Of a stretch of 64,000 nt of DNA, positions 45,000 to 56,026 are shown piece after piece. A program made the translations under genes and the position numbers. The stretch is from contig WPIO01000116.1 of NCBI GenBank assembly GCA_009760855.2, positions 62,001-126,000 on the forward strand. Reading direction: 5' to 3'. The number at the start of each line of letters is the position of its first letter. The stretch's first letter is position 1. Source of the stretch: Cristatella mucedo (taxonomy: Eukaryota; Bryozoa; Phylactolaemata; Cristatellidae). The notes beneath the pieces are model-generated. The model searched no databases and was not told the DNA's origin. It saw only the letters and a program-made list of their open reading frames with translations.

Positions 45000-45177
45000 A
45001 ATGGCGCATTAGGTAAGGCGGTTGCATTTCACGACCTCGGGCCCGAGGTCCAGGATTCGAATCCTGCGGTGGGTGATCCTTTATCGCTGCTGCAAGCAGT
45101 GGGGATAGCCATAAAGGCTCTTCTGTCGCCATACAAAAGAGGCTGTTAAATCAGCTAGTATTTATTTATTTTATTTG
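45000..45177 (+). mobile_element. SINE-T1 copy, well preserved
   Basis: TGGCGCATTAGGTAAGGCGG (A box), ACGACCTCGGGCCCGAGGTC, GGATTCGAATCCTGCGGTGG (B box), TGATCCTTTATCGCTGCTGC, AGAGGCTGTTAAATCAGCTA and GTATTTATTTATTTTATTT. One of the best copies for building a consensus. Confidence 0.88.
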
Positions 45178-45203
45178 TCTCTGTCTGTCTTTCTGTCTGA
45201 CTT

Positions 45204-45315
<112 letters not shown>

Positions 45316-45639
45316 CCTGCTGTGGCATATTCTCTTCCTCCTTCTCCTTGCTGTTTGCCTTGCTTCTCCACACTCTTGATCTCTTTTCGTCCCTTTTATC
45401 CCCATTGCCCTTCCTTTTTTCTCTTCCTTGCCTTCTCACTCTTATTCTCTCTCTCTCTCTCACTCTCTCCTTCCCTCATCCTCTTTCTTGCTCTCTTTGT
45501 TTGTATCTCTTTCGGTGTCTGTCTTTCTCCCTCGCTGTGTCTCGTGCTGCTGCAGCTGCTCTCTTCCCTTCTTATTTCCGTGCCCTCTCTTTCCCCCTCC
45601 TCTTTCTATCACCCCCAGTGTCTATTTATGTGTCTGTCT

Positions 45640-46411
45640 TTATCCTATGGTGACATCTGTGATTGTACTTGAAGCAACCGGCCATTTCACCGGGTCCATG
45701 TTTAGCAGATACGCTATTGACTTACGCACTATTAATTTCTTTGCTTATCTCTTGCTGTCTTGTTGACTTTCAAGCCAATTCTGCATAAATGATGTCGTGC
45801 TGGACTCTGCTCCCTCCGTGAGTGTGCTGTAGTCGATCAGTGCACTGCTTGGTTCCTCACAAAGTCTGCAGGCAGACGGAATCGATTGGCTTGTCCAGTG
45901 TCCATGCGGTGCATCTATCACCGTGGTATGCTGGTGGTGGGGTGGCCGCTTATCAAGGGACTCTGCACTGCATGCCCGCTGGCTTGCTCGATTCAACTTG
46001 CTGGCATAGTGGCAGCGTCAGGCATGTGCCAATAGATCTAAAAATCAGGACCAGGCTACAGGCTCTTGACCAGCAGCACCCAATGAGCTAGATGTGACTC
46101 ATTTGGATGCACTCAGCATGTTCGAGGCACGTCCGTCCACATGAACGTCAATCAGCCATCGATGAACTAGTGCTTATATCGTAGACCACTCGGAATCTTT
46201 GTGCTCGAAACCGTTCTGTGAGAATTGCAAACGAGATTAGAGCTCCTAATCCAGTTGGACCAGCTGCTCTTGGCAGGAGGGGGCGTGTGGCTGGATGCAG
46301 TATTAAGGAGTATGAATCAGCAGTAATGGATGGAGTATGAAGTAGGATGATCAGCAGCAGCTACTTCCTTGCATGCTTGCCTCCTCATTGTCGGCTGATT
46401 GGCTACATGTC

Positions 46412-46412
<1 letters not shown>
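45640..46412. other. No gene recognised
   Basis: No repeat or coding signature. Ends in the (AAT)n tail of the next LINE-A copy. Confidence 0.45.
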
Positions 46413-46451
<39 letters not shown>

Positions 46452-46860
46452 CACTTGATACAGCGCCCTCAGAGAACTCTATCTCTCTCTAGGCGCTTTA
46501 CATTTGCTGCAAACGGAAATGCAATTGAATGGTGATTAGTATCATGCTTGATAAACAAACAAAATGAATAACATGGTTAGGGGTGACATGCACAGGGTCA
46601 GCATGCAAGTGTGGTTAGTGGCAGCATGCACAGTGTCAGCACGCATAAGCACGTGAAGGACGAATCACAGGGACCCACTAAATGCTGTCCTAAATAGGTG
46701 TTTTAAAGTTCTTTTTAAATGTGGTCAGGTCAGGGGATGTTCTGACGTAGGTCAGGAGGAAGTTCCAGGCTGTGGGAGCATACGAACTAAATGCACGGTC
46801 TCCAAAGGATTTGAGGTTTATATGGGGTATTTGTAGACTGTTGGATTCCGAAAAAAAGTC
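46413..46860 (-). mobile_element. LINE-A copy, 3' UTR and C-terminal codons
   Basis: (AAT)n at 46413-46449, then the terminal stem-loop and the whole 3' UTR. The coding end FFSESNSLQIPHINLKSFGD, AFSSYAPTAWNFLLTYVRTS, PDLTTFKKNFKT lies on the minus strand to about 46858. A clean break follows. Confidence 0.9.
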
Positions 46861-47637
46861 CAAGTTTGACTGCAATCCTTTACTCGATGCTGGCCGGGCT
46901 TGTGCAGAGCTACTGTACTATAGTGGCCAGGATATGCTCTGAGCACATATCGCGGTTCTCAGAGCACTTTAAGGTAGATTTAGCCATGTGCTTTGCATTT
47001 ACAGCATGAATGTATGCCTGTCGGTTGACCTGTGTGTAATTCCACTTTGTCCCTTTTAGCTCAAACTCCGCGTTTGCCAATTGGTAAAGGGATTCAACTT
47101 GATGACCTTAGGCATGCCGATTGGCTATAGCACGAGGTTATGCAATGAGCATAGCTTATGCACTGCTGTTTTTATGCTATCGCTTATATCTAAGTGCTTC
47201 CAAAACAGACGATTCAGTCAATTTTTATGGTGCTGTACAGTAGGGGAACCTGCCATTTTTTAATAACGGTTTAAGATGCTTTCTCTAGTTATTTTTCTGT
47301 TGTATATGCTGGTTAATTAAAATACCGGTGCGAAAGGCATTGTTTTAATTTAGCTCATTCGTTCTTTTAGCTTAAGTGTAGTGCCTCCTGGTTGAATACC
47401 CACAACTCCCCATTAACTAGGGGTCGTTTTGGTGCTCGAGTGTAAGTCTTTTAATCTGGCCGTTCGGATAAGGTCTTCTGGGTGTACGAGTTCGTTTTTT
47501 TATCATGGCTTAGCTTCTGGAAATAAGCCGACCTACCCGATCGAGGGTGTGCAAGGCTAGCACTCATATCAGCAGCTGCAGCTCACAAACACCGGATATG
47601 CATAGAAAGTTCTGTCTTTAATTGGAGAGGAAAGATA
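46861..47637. other. No gene recognised
   Basis: AT-rich, no element recognised. Confidence 0.45.
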
Positions 47638-47785
47638 CATAATAATAATAATAATAATAATAATACACTTAATCAAGCGCCCTCAGAGAACTCAATCTCC
47701 CTTAGCAGCAAATGTAAAGCGCCTAGAAAGAGATTAAGTTCTCTGAGGGCGCTTTATCAAGTACATTATTATTATTATTATTATT
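47638..47785. mobile_element. Two LINE-A tails back to back
   Basis: (AAT)n and a minus-strand tail (CAAGCGCCCTCAGAGAACTC) at 47638-47700 meet a plus-strand tail (AGCAAATGTAAAGCGCCTAG, GTTCTCTGAGGGCGCTTTAT, (ATT)n) at 47703-47785. Together they form an approximate palindrome with (AAT)n and (ATT)n at the outer ends. Confidence 0.88.
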
Positions 47786-48312
47786 AATCTCTAGGTGCTT
47801 TACATTTGGTACATAGGGAAACCCGATTGAATGGTGAGTCATGCTTGATAAACAGCACGGATAACATGGTTAGGGGTGGCATGCACATGGTCAGCATACA
47901 AGTGTGGTTAGTGGCAGCAAGCACAGTATCAGCACAAGCACATAAAGGATGAATCACAGGGACCCACTAAATGCTGTCCTAAATAGGTGCGGTTTTTAAG
48001 TTTTTTTTAAATGTGGTCAAGTCAGGGATGTTGTGATGTGAGTCGGGAGTGAGTTCCAGGCTTTGGGAGCATGTGAACTAAATGCACTGTCTCCAAAGGA
48101 TTTGAGTTTTGTACGAGGTATTGGGTAAACTGTTGGATTCCGAAAAGCGGGTGGTACGATGCTTGGCCTAGTGGGGGAGTAGATCTGAGAGATAGGCTGG
48201 AGCCATAGAATGAAGGGATCTAAAAGTGAGTGACAAAACCTCGAAGTCGATCCATTGCTTGGCTGGTAGCTAGTGCAGGTCGGTGAGGAGTGGTGTGATG
48301 TGGCAACTTCGA
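47786..48312 (-). mobile_element. LINE-A copy
   Basis: A third LINE-A end starts in the shared (ATT)n at about 47780 and runs on the minus strand through the 3' UTR, GTFKKNLKTA..F-like codons, SYAPKAWNS, HQAKHRTTRFSES and LHWLPAKQWIDFEVL. It is cut at about 48310. It has small deletions in the UTR relative to the 13.4-kb copy. Confidence 0.87.
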
Positions 48313-48639
48313 GATACCTACCACCCGCCCGCCAGATGCAACGATTTTAACGTAGCTGCTCCTTTCTGTGGCTGAAAAGCAGCCACTGCTGCCGTTCTAG
48401 TGGTTCGTCAGTGGAATGCATCGCTCTGCTTTGAGCTGTGATGGCTTAGTGGCAGTGGCACCCAATCAAACAGGAGCTCATTGGATGCTGCTGCTGCTTC
48501 GCTGCCATCGCTTCCTTGTATCTCTGGTTGTGCAGCCGACCTGGCGGTTGATTTACTCAGCAGCAGCAGGCTGCTGCCGCTACTGCTGCTGCTGCGATCC
48601 AACCCAGGTGATCACTCCTGACACCTGCTCTAGAGATCG

Positions 48640-48912
<273 letters not shown>

Positions 48913-48959
48913 AGGCTGCTACCGTGCGCTGCTGCCTTCGTGCTGCTAGCAAGAAGTGC

Positions 48960-50905
48960 ACCTTTGCATTCGAACTGCTGCTCCCCAGATATTAAGGACT
49001 CAGCCGAAAAGTTTTCAGCCTTCTTTACTGAAAAAAATTGTGGCACATTTGGGCCGCCATTGAGCCCCCTCCGACTAAAGCAATCGCGGTTCCACAACCT
49101 GTGTCCTTCCTTACAAGGTTCTCCGAGGTTTCTGCATGCGATGTGGCTACTCTAATGAGGTCAAGCAAAAAGAGCTCGTCTCCTGAAGACCCTATAACTT
49201 CATCTCTGTGGTCTTCACTGGCAGACCAACTTAGCCCTGCCATAACCAAGAACTTTAATGCTTCTTTGGGAAAAGGGGCCGTCCCCAAGTTCTTCAAATC
49301 AGCAATCGTTAGACCTATTCTTAAAAAGCCTGGATTATACACAGAGGTCCTAGCAAACTATCGCCCAGTTTCCCTTCTTCCGTTCTTATCAAAGATTCTT
49401 GAAAAAATTGTTGCTAAGCAGCTGGTTGAACATATTGAAAATAATGGAATGTCAGAAACATTTCAATCAGGGTTCGAGAGGCAGCACACCACTGAAACTG
49501 CTCTCCTCCGTGTTAACAATGACATTCTATGTGGCAACGACGACGGGAACTTCACTGCCCTAGCTCTGCTAGATCTGTCTGCTGCCTTCGACACCATTGA
49601 TCACGAAGTTCTGCTTGAACGCTTGAGAACAACGATCGGTCTGGCAGACGAAGCACTGGTGTGGTTTAAATCATACTTGTCTGATCGTGTTCAATCCGTG
49701 TCGTGTGGGGGTCAGGTCTCAGACACGAGAAGGGTCACCTGTGGAGTCCCTCAAGGGTCTGTACTCGGTTCCTTGCTGTTCTCCATTTATACTCAACCTC
49801 TGGCAAAAGTGATTAAGGCCCACGGAATAGGATATCGCTTCTATGCTGACGATGATACTCAGTTGTATTTGTCATTCAAACCGTCGGAATCTGCTGTGGC
49901 AACTGAGAAACTGAATGCTTGCCTTGCCGATATTCGATCCTGGATGTCGGAAAACTTCCTGAAATTAAATTATGATAAAACCGAACTGCTGCTCATAGGA
50001 CACCCTAAGCGTGTGGCTGGATTAAGAGGCTTTGCCGTTCTATTAGATGATGCTATTGTGCAACCATCACCACGTGCTCGAAATTTAGGTGTCATTTTTG
50101 ACAGCTGCCTCAATTTCAAAAGCTTCATTCAGAAGTCTGCTTCTACAGCTAGCCATCACATCCGTTCCCTATCCAAGATGAGGTGCTGTCTCCCACAGTA
50201 GCTTGCAAAAAATTTAACTAGCTCTTTAGTACTGTCTCGGCTTGATTATTGTAACTCCCTTTGGCTGGGCTGCCAAGGAAAGCTATTAGGCCACTACAGC
50301 TGACAATGAACATGGCTGCAAGGCTAGTCTTCAAGTCCCAGCGGTTTGAGCATGTGTCTCCTTTGCTGAAAGAGCTAGGATGGTTGCCGGTTGAGCAACG
50401 GATACAGAGCAAAGTTCTTAAGCTGACCGACAAGGCCAGCCACGGCTTGGCTCCTTCATACCTAGCTGAACTGCTGCATCCGTTTCAGCCTGTTCGTGCC
50501 CTTAGGTCCTGTCTGGACAATAAATTAGCTGTTCCATTCCTCCGCTTAAAGACCGTTGGCGATAGAAGCTTTAGCTCTGCAGGTCCTAGACTGTGGAACT
50601 TGCTTCCACAATTCTTATGCAACGACAACTACTCTCCTACTGCCGACTATGACACATCCTTTTCAGCATTCCTGAGCTGCTACTTCTATGCTACTCACTA
50701 CCTCAACTGCTCTCCTGACTCTGCTATGCTTCCCACTTTCTCTTTGTTGCGTGAGACGAATTCTGTTGGCTACCGAATGCGTACCGAAAGCCGCTTAGGC
50801 TGTGAGTGAGCTATACAAAAGTCTCCTGCGTAACACCCACATGGTCTTTATGACTTTGTGGAGTTACCGACGGAGATACATTACATTACACTTACATTAC
50901 ATTGC
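48960..50905 (+). pseudogene. LINE-B, longest copy: reverse transcriptase with stop and frameshift
   Basis: A CR1/L2-like LINE that copies its RNA at the nick (target-primed reverse transcription). From 49038 the frame is open for 387 codons: AIVRPILKKPGLYTEVLANY, RPVSLLPFLSKILEKIVAKQ, FQSGFERQHTTETALLRV, ALALLDLSAAFDTIDHE (catalytic Asp), [31 protein letters not shown] and MSENFLKLNYDKTELLLIG. TAG at 50199-50201 ends it; homologous codons continue in frame (LAKNLTSSLVLSRLDYCNSL), then a one-base loss near 50264 shifts the frame. The C-terminal part (50261-50809) and the 3' UTR to TACATTACATTACA follow. Upstream, DSAEKFSAFFTEK is in another frame (about 48990); the endonuclease is missing. 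The catalytic box has an extra Asp (YADDD) and GVPQG is followed by SVLGS instead of SVLGP. Non-functional as it stands, but the youngest-looking LINE-B here. It defines this family. Confidence 0.93.
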
Positions 50906-51329
50906 GAATGTGACCGCAGCAGTGCAAGCAGCCGAAGCCAGACCAAGGAGAGGGTCGAAAGCCTGATGGCAAGCAACAGCATTGGTTCAATGTGACCTGG
51001 CATTCAATGTGACGCTGGCATTCAATGTGACCCTGGCGGTCGATGTCGACCGAACTGCTGTATCCGAGCCAGCTCTTGCAGGCGCCTGTGTATGTGTATA
51101 GCATCGTGGTGTGCCCAGGTCGGTCTGTGCTTGCTGTTTGAGGGCGTGGTTGCTGCATGAGGGCAGATGAGCATCCTGCAATTGGAAAGGATTGCAGTTA
51201 GTTGCAGTGCACCTTAGTGTTAACATGGCTGTTGAAGTGAAACAGCATTCAAACTTCCCTAGCGGTCAATGCTGAGGCTCCAGACACCGGATGCCTGACT
51301 ATGGTCGCTTACAGTGGCCTCTGCCAGGC

Positions 51330-51455
51330 AGCCTCGAGTGCAAACACAATGTCATTAACTCTTGGTTATTTCGTCTCGTGCAGTGAGTTGTAAAGCACCT
51401 GGATAGAGACTTGGTTCTCTTATGGCACTATTCACACGAAGTATTATTGTTACTA
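51330..51455 (+). mobile_element. Family C repeat
   Basis: AATGTCATTAACTCTTGGTT, GTTGTAAAGCACCTGGATAG, AGACTTGGTTCTCTTATGGC and an AAGTATTATTGTTAC end. The 3' half is clearly like the LINE-A and SINE-T2 tail. Confidence 0.7.
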
Positions 51456-51517
51456 ATAAGTGGGGTTGCATGCATATCGATAAAATCCGGGTTGTCGTTC
51501 GCAGGAGTTAAACCAGC

Positions 51518-51616
51518 TGACAGCATCCAAGATATATGTAGGTTCAACAATTGCCCACCGATGCATCAGCACCGTTCGGGCAATTGTTGAACCTACATAT
51601 ATCTTGGATGCTGTCA
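51518..51616. repeat. Perfect 39-bp inverted repeat with 21-base loop
   Basis: 51518-51556 (TGACAGCATCCAAGATATAT then GTAGGTTCAACAATTGCCC) is exactly complementary to 51578-51616. Loop 51557-51577. The RNA would form a 99-nt hairpin with no mismatch. Neither arm belongs to the repeat families recognised here. Confidence 0.95.
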
Positions 51617-51657
51617 CATATATAGGCAGACCACTGTGCAGCTGTTGCCGAAGTATG

Positions 51658-51681
51658 CAGCAGCAGCAGCTGCTGCTGCTG
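51658..51681. repeat. (CAG)4(CTG)4 perfect palindrome
   Basis: Four CAG followed directly by four CTG: 24 bp self-complementary, about 40 bp beyond the large hairpin. Confidence 0.95.
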
Positions 51682-51724
51682 GTACTTCTCAGCAGCTGGA
51701 GTTGCTGCTGCCGTCATTGCCTTG

Positions 51725-52374
<650 letters not shown>

Positions 52375-52928
52375 AGTCTTTGTAGTGTAATGTTATGTAT
52401 CTCCATCAGTAACTGTTGAAAGCCTATACGGGTCTTACGCAGAGAGGTTTCTTTAGCTCAATCAAAGCATAAGCTGCTTTGGCTATGCATGAGGTAGCCA
52501 ACAGACTTCATCTCACTCAACAAAGAGAAAGTGAGAAGCATAGCGGAGTCCGCCGGGCATTTGAGGTAGCATGTAGCGTGGAATTAGCTCAGGTCGGCTG
52601 GAAAGGATGTACCACAGTCAGCAGCAGGTGTTCTGTAAGAATTGTGGAACTGAGTTCCTAATTCAAAGATTTGCAGAGCAAAAGCTAAACAAAAGAAGCG
52701 AACAGCTAATTTATTGTCCATAGAGGATCTGGGGCACGAGGAAGCTTTGACTAGTGCTGCAGTTCAGCCAGGTATGAAGCAGCAAAGCCGTGGCCTTATG
52801 GGTCAGAGTAAGAACTTTACTCTGTATCCATTCATCAACCGGAAGCCATTGAAGCTCCTCAAGCAGAGGAGGCACATGGCCCAACTTCTGGGATTTGTTC
52901 AATCGCCTTGCACCCACAGTAATTAGCT
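52375..52928 (-). mobile_element. LINE-B 3' third, diverged
   Basis: Plus strand: GTGTAATGTTATGTATCTCC (reversed tail), AGCATAAGCTGCTTTGGCTA, AAGAGAAAGTGAGAAGCATA, GGCTGGAAAGGATGTACCAC, AGCTAATTTATTGTCCATAG. On the minus strand LGHVPPLLEELQWLPVDEWI, QSKVLTLTHKA are readable near 52840-52890. Confidence 0.8.
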
Positions 52929-53053
52929 TGTTGTCATCGAGCATGCTACCACTAACCATTCGATCATGCTTCCTTTGCAGCAAATTTCAAGTGCTTAGAA
53001 AGAGATTGGCTTCTCTGGGGGCACTTTAACAAATGTATTATTGTTATTATATT
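52929..53053 (+). mobile_element. LINE-A tail nested in LINE-B
   Basis: GCATGCTACCACTAACCATT, GCAGCAAATTTCAAGTGCTT, AGAAAGAGATTGGCTTCTCT, then ATTATTGTTATTAT: a 5'-truncated LINE-A end inserted in opposite orientation into a LINE-B copy. Confidence 0.8.
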
Positions 53054-53061
53054 TATCACCA

Positions 53062-53140
53062 GCTGCAGTGACCCTAATGGCGTTTTTGGTAGCCCAGCCA
53101 AAATGGAATTGCAATAATCCAGCCTTTGCACTTTGCCTTG
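53062..53140 (-). mobile_element. LINE-B continuation after the nested insertion
   Basis: On the minus strand RLDYCNSILAGLPKTPLGSL, QLVIN: the LDYCNSLLAGLP motif of LINE-B, which should precede the part at 52375-52928. It is bounded on the other side by the 57-bp minisatellite. Confidence 0.7.
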
Positions 53141-53146
53141 CTGCTC

Positions 53147-53430
53147 ACCGGTGTAGTGTAGCAGGCCGAAGAGCCAGGTCCTGATTGCTCCTGTCTTTGT
53201 TGTACCGGTGTAGTGTAGCAGGCCGAGGAGCCAGGTCCTGATTGCTTCTGTCTCTGTTGTACCAGTGTAGTGTAGCAGGCCGAGGAGCCAGGTCCTGATT
53301 GCTCCTGTCTTTGTTGTACCGGTGTAGTGTAGCAGGCCGAGGAGCCAGGTCCTGATTGCTTCTGTCTCTGTTGTACCAGTGTAGTGTAGCAGGCCGAGGA
53401 GCCAGGTCCTGATTGCTTCTGTCTTTGTTG
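53147..53430. repeat. 57-bp minisatellite, five copies
   Basis: Five consecutive units of 57 bp starting ACCGGTGTAGTGTAGCAGGC. Units 2 and 4 end in GCTTCTGTCTCTGTTGT and the others GCTCCTGTCTTTGTTGT or similar, so the array grew by a two-unit (114-bp) step. As 57 is a multiple of 3, the minus strand stays open (AIRTWLLGLLHYTG repeats). Confidence 0.95.
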
Positions 53431-54183
53431 CTTTGAATGGACCTTTAGCGTTCGAGTACAAAGCCGGCTCGGCTAGCTCACTTAGACAGGTTGGTGACAG
53501 CTGTCGTGGCCCGAGCTATCGGGCTGCATCAGATTGGGCAAGCTTCTGCTGCTGCTTCTGCTCCTGCTACTCCTGCTGGTGGATGTGCTGTGCTGCTCGT
53601 AGATGCAGAATTGCTGGCCCATCTAACGGCAGCAGGCTCACACTGACGAAGCGGCTCGCCAAAGCAGCTCTCAAAGTCGCACCTCTATGAGACCACCTTC
53701 ACTCACGGGGTAGGGGCAAGGGGAAGGGGCGCACGGTGCTTACCTACTCACCTCGGACCCTGCCGTTCCATTAGGCATCGGGCTAGCTAGCGATAGTGCT
53801 ACGATGATGGCCAGCGTTCGTCTAAGCTCGGCACATCATCAGACCGGCACTCCGATATGTCGACGCAGCATCGAAGTGGCAGTCTGGGACGGCTAGAAAG
53901 AAGCGTCAGCAGCAGCAGCAGTAGAATGCGTGCATAAGAGTCGTGGAAATTAGCCGAGCGTGCTCAAGACGAGCCGGTGGTGGTGGTGACAAACGGACGG
54001 TGGCTCCGATGATGCTTCCTCTTCTTGCTTCCCTCCCTCCCCCCAGCAGCAGCAGGGCGAATGCAGACGAAGGTGATGCTGCCGAATGGCAGTTAAGCCA
54101 CGTTCCCCGAAGCAATAGCAGGCGAGCTATACTATTCTCATGTTGCGGCTTTTTCTGCACCAACTTGTCTGGTTTCTGTGCAG
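53431..54183. other. No gene recognised; GC-richer
   Basis: CAG/CTG triplet clusters at 53547-53590 and 53905-53925. Overlapping open frames on both strands without domains. Confidence 0.4.
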
Positions 54184-54362
54184 TGCGCGCCAGCCTTGGC
54201 CCAACTCCAGCGGTCGCCCAAGCCCGAGGTCCGACACCGACATCGGTGGTGCCGAGCAGCGCACTTCTGCACGACCTGTGACAATTTCCTGCAAGCGGCG
54301 CTGCACGCAGTGTGCATCCTGGTCATTGTGTGGAGGCGATGTGTCGTTGTCCATTTTCTTTT
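54184..54362 (+). other. Possible orphan exon
   Basis: After a good acceptor (TTTCTGTGCAG ending at 54183) the frame reads CAPALAQLQRSPKPEVRHRH, RWCRAAHFCTTCDNFLQAAL, HAVCILVIVWRRCVVV. A Cys/His-containing segment followed by a hydrophobic one looks protein-like, but I recognise no family and see no strong donor. The opposite strand is also open. Confidence 0.2.
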
Positions 54363-54439
54363 CCAATGTATGGGACTCGGTCATCTAGGCAGCCTGTCAT
54401 CATGCTGCCCTGGTGTGGCCCAGGGTTTACTTGCTCATC

Positions 54440-54575
54440 TTTGATCACCGAGGTCAAGGTGAATGCATTTGATGACCGAGGTCGTAGTCTGAAGCCCTGC
54501 CACTTATGAAAAGCGACTGGATGGAGAATAATTTCTCATAGGGTGCTATACAATCGAATTATATAATTTTTATTA
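54440..54575 (+). mobile_element. SINE-T2 copy, diverged
   Basis: CAAGGTGAATGCATTTGATG, ACCGAGGTCGTAGTCTGAAG, GCCCTGCCACTTATGAAAAG, then TTTCTCATAGGGTGCTATAC and AATCGAATTATAT. Confidence 0.65.
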
Positions 54576-55399
54576 TTACATTTCAAACGCATTGTGAGAT
54601 GAGCGTCTTACGGCTTCTGTTTGCTTCACCCAGTTGCTTGAGTTCAAACAGTTTGAACAGTTGAAACAGTTCGGATATCAGCATGCCAGCTCAGGCAGGC
54701 GATCTTTGGGCGAACAGCTAGTGGACCAATTTGCACGACTCGATAAGCTTCTGTTTATTGTGAAGGACCTATTTGTAGCCAGAAATTAGATGGCATAGAA
54801 CTGCCTTTGTTAGACTTGTAAAGACGAAGGCTAGCACTACAGATGCTTGACATGAGCCGCTTGCCCGATGGCCCCCAGAGTGCCAGGCACTGGCCCATCA
54901 CTCACTGTGCTTCCTCCCCACTGGAAGCCCTCAATGGTCTAGGTGGCGAGTCTGTCGTATGGAGATGCCCGAAGCAGCAGATCGAGCATTGATTTTTGCC
55001 GAAAGGAAATGGCGAATGCATTCCAGCCTGAGGTAGCCATCTAGCATCTTTGCTGTAGGCGGTACTTTACCTGTGCAATGTGACTTTAGGGAGTTGCCAG
55101 CTGCTCTACACATTGTTGGCTGCTGCTGCAGTGTGCTTCAGCTGCAGCAGCAGCAGAGCAGCTATTCTTTGATGCTGGACCACCCGCCGGCTGGTGGTTG
55201 TTAATCAGCTTTACAGCCAGGAGGTTGCCACACTTGGACATTGTGGAAGGTACTCATCATAGGAGGCCTGAAAGGGTGACATGCTTCTTCAGGGCTCTCT
55301 ATAGCCCCATTGACACCGTCCATCTTGCATCTGTCCTGCCTCATAGAACTTAACTCTTTGATGCCTACGTTAGTCACCACGTCTGGGAAGGCGGTCTGG
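54576..55399. other. No gene recognised
   Basis: No repeat or domain seen. A CAGCTGCAGCAGCAGCAG cluster lies at 55135-55155. Confidence 0.45.
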
Positions 55400-55545
55400 A
55401 GAATATATAATTAATTCATTTGTACAGCACCCTAAGAGAACTTAATCTCTATTCAAGCGCTTCACATATGCCACCGGGGCTCGAGCCCACGAGCTCAGGT
55501 AGTAGACGACCTTGGTCGGGGGGGGGGATCTTAACCGCTAACCAT
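55400..55545 (-). mobile_element. SINE-T2 copy, well preserved
   Basis: Plus strand ATAATTAATTCATTTGTACA, GCACCCTAAGAGAACTTAAT, CTCTATTCAAGCGCTTCACA, TATGCCACCGGGGCTCGAGC, CCACGAGCTCAGG, then ACGACCTTGGTCGG before a G run. Reversed: tRNA-like head with B box, then the LINE-A-like stem-loop tail and ATGAATTAAT end. Confidence 0.8.
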
Positions 55546-55640
55546 CCGATTGTGCTTCCCTTGCAGCAAATGTAAAGCGCCTTGAGAGAGATTGAGTTTT
55601 CTGAGGGCCATATATCAAATTTATTATTATTATTATAAAA
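55546..55640 (+). mobile_element. LINE-A tail only
   Basis: CCATCCGATTGTGCTTCCCT, TGCAGCAAATGTAAAGCGCC, TTGAGAGAGATTGAGTTTTC and (ATT)n. It abuts the SINE-T2 copy, orientation reversed relative to it. Confidence 0.8.
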
Positions 55641-56026
55641 TGTCTTATTACTGTTTTTTTTATAAGCGTTGACAATATCACTGTGATATTGAACCGATAT
55701 GGAATTATTTATCTATGTAAGTTTAGTCCATAAACTGAAGTCACTGCTGATCCTCTAGTCGGTGCTAACCAATGGGAACAGAGACCACCTAATAAGCATA
55801 TAATAGTGCCCATGACACAATGCACTCTCATAGTTGATATTGACAGTTGAATTTAAAAGTTTATTGCAGATTGTTATAGCTTTAAATTACTTCCAAATGT
55901 CTTTTAAACTCAAAATGTCCCCAAAGTTTTCAGTAGCATTCTGATTGCCAGTTTTAAAATAAATTTTACGAATTCATATCTACAACAAACTGATGCAATG
56001 TGCTACCACTTTCCGAGGAAAAAGGA
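55641..56026. other. No gene recognised
   Basis: AT-rich. Includes the small inverted repeat GACAATATCACTGTGATATTG at about 55671 (GATATT-type palindrome). Confidence 0.4.

Noticed and set aside
44510-45016. 168-codon frame as a gene
   Set aside because: It crosses a family C repeat and ends at a SINE-T1 head, with no domain.
45000-45100. Functional tRNA gene at the pol III boxes
   Set aside because: Boxes A and B are present but no cloverleaf or acceptor stem closes; the same sequence recurs as a SINE with a shared tail.
53147-53430. CRISPR-like array
   Set aside because: The units are contiguous with no unique spacers, and the DNA is eukaryotic.
52964-53461. 165-codon minus-strand frame with 19-residue repeats
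   Set aside because: A 57-bp minisatellite whose unit length is a multiple of 3; the frame runs into a LINE-B remnant.
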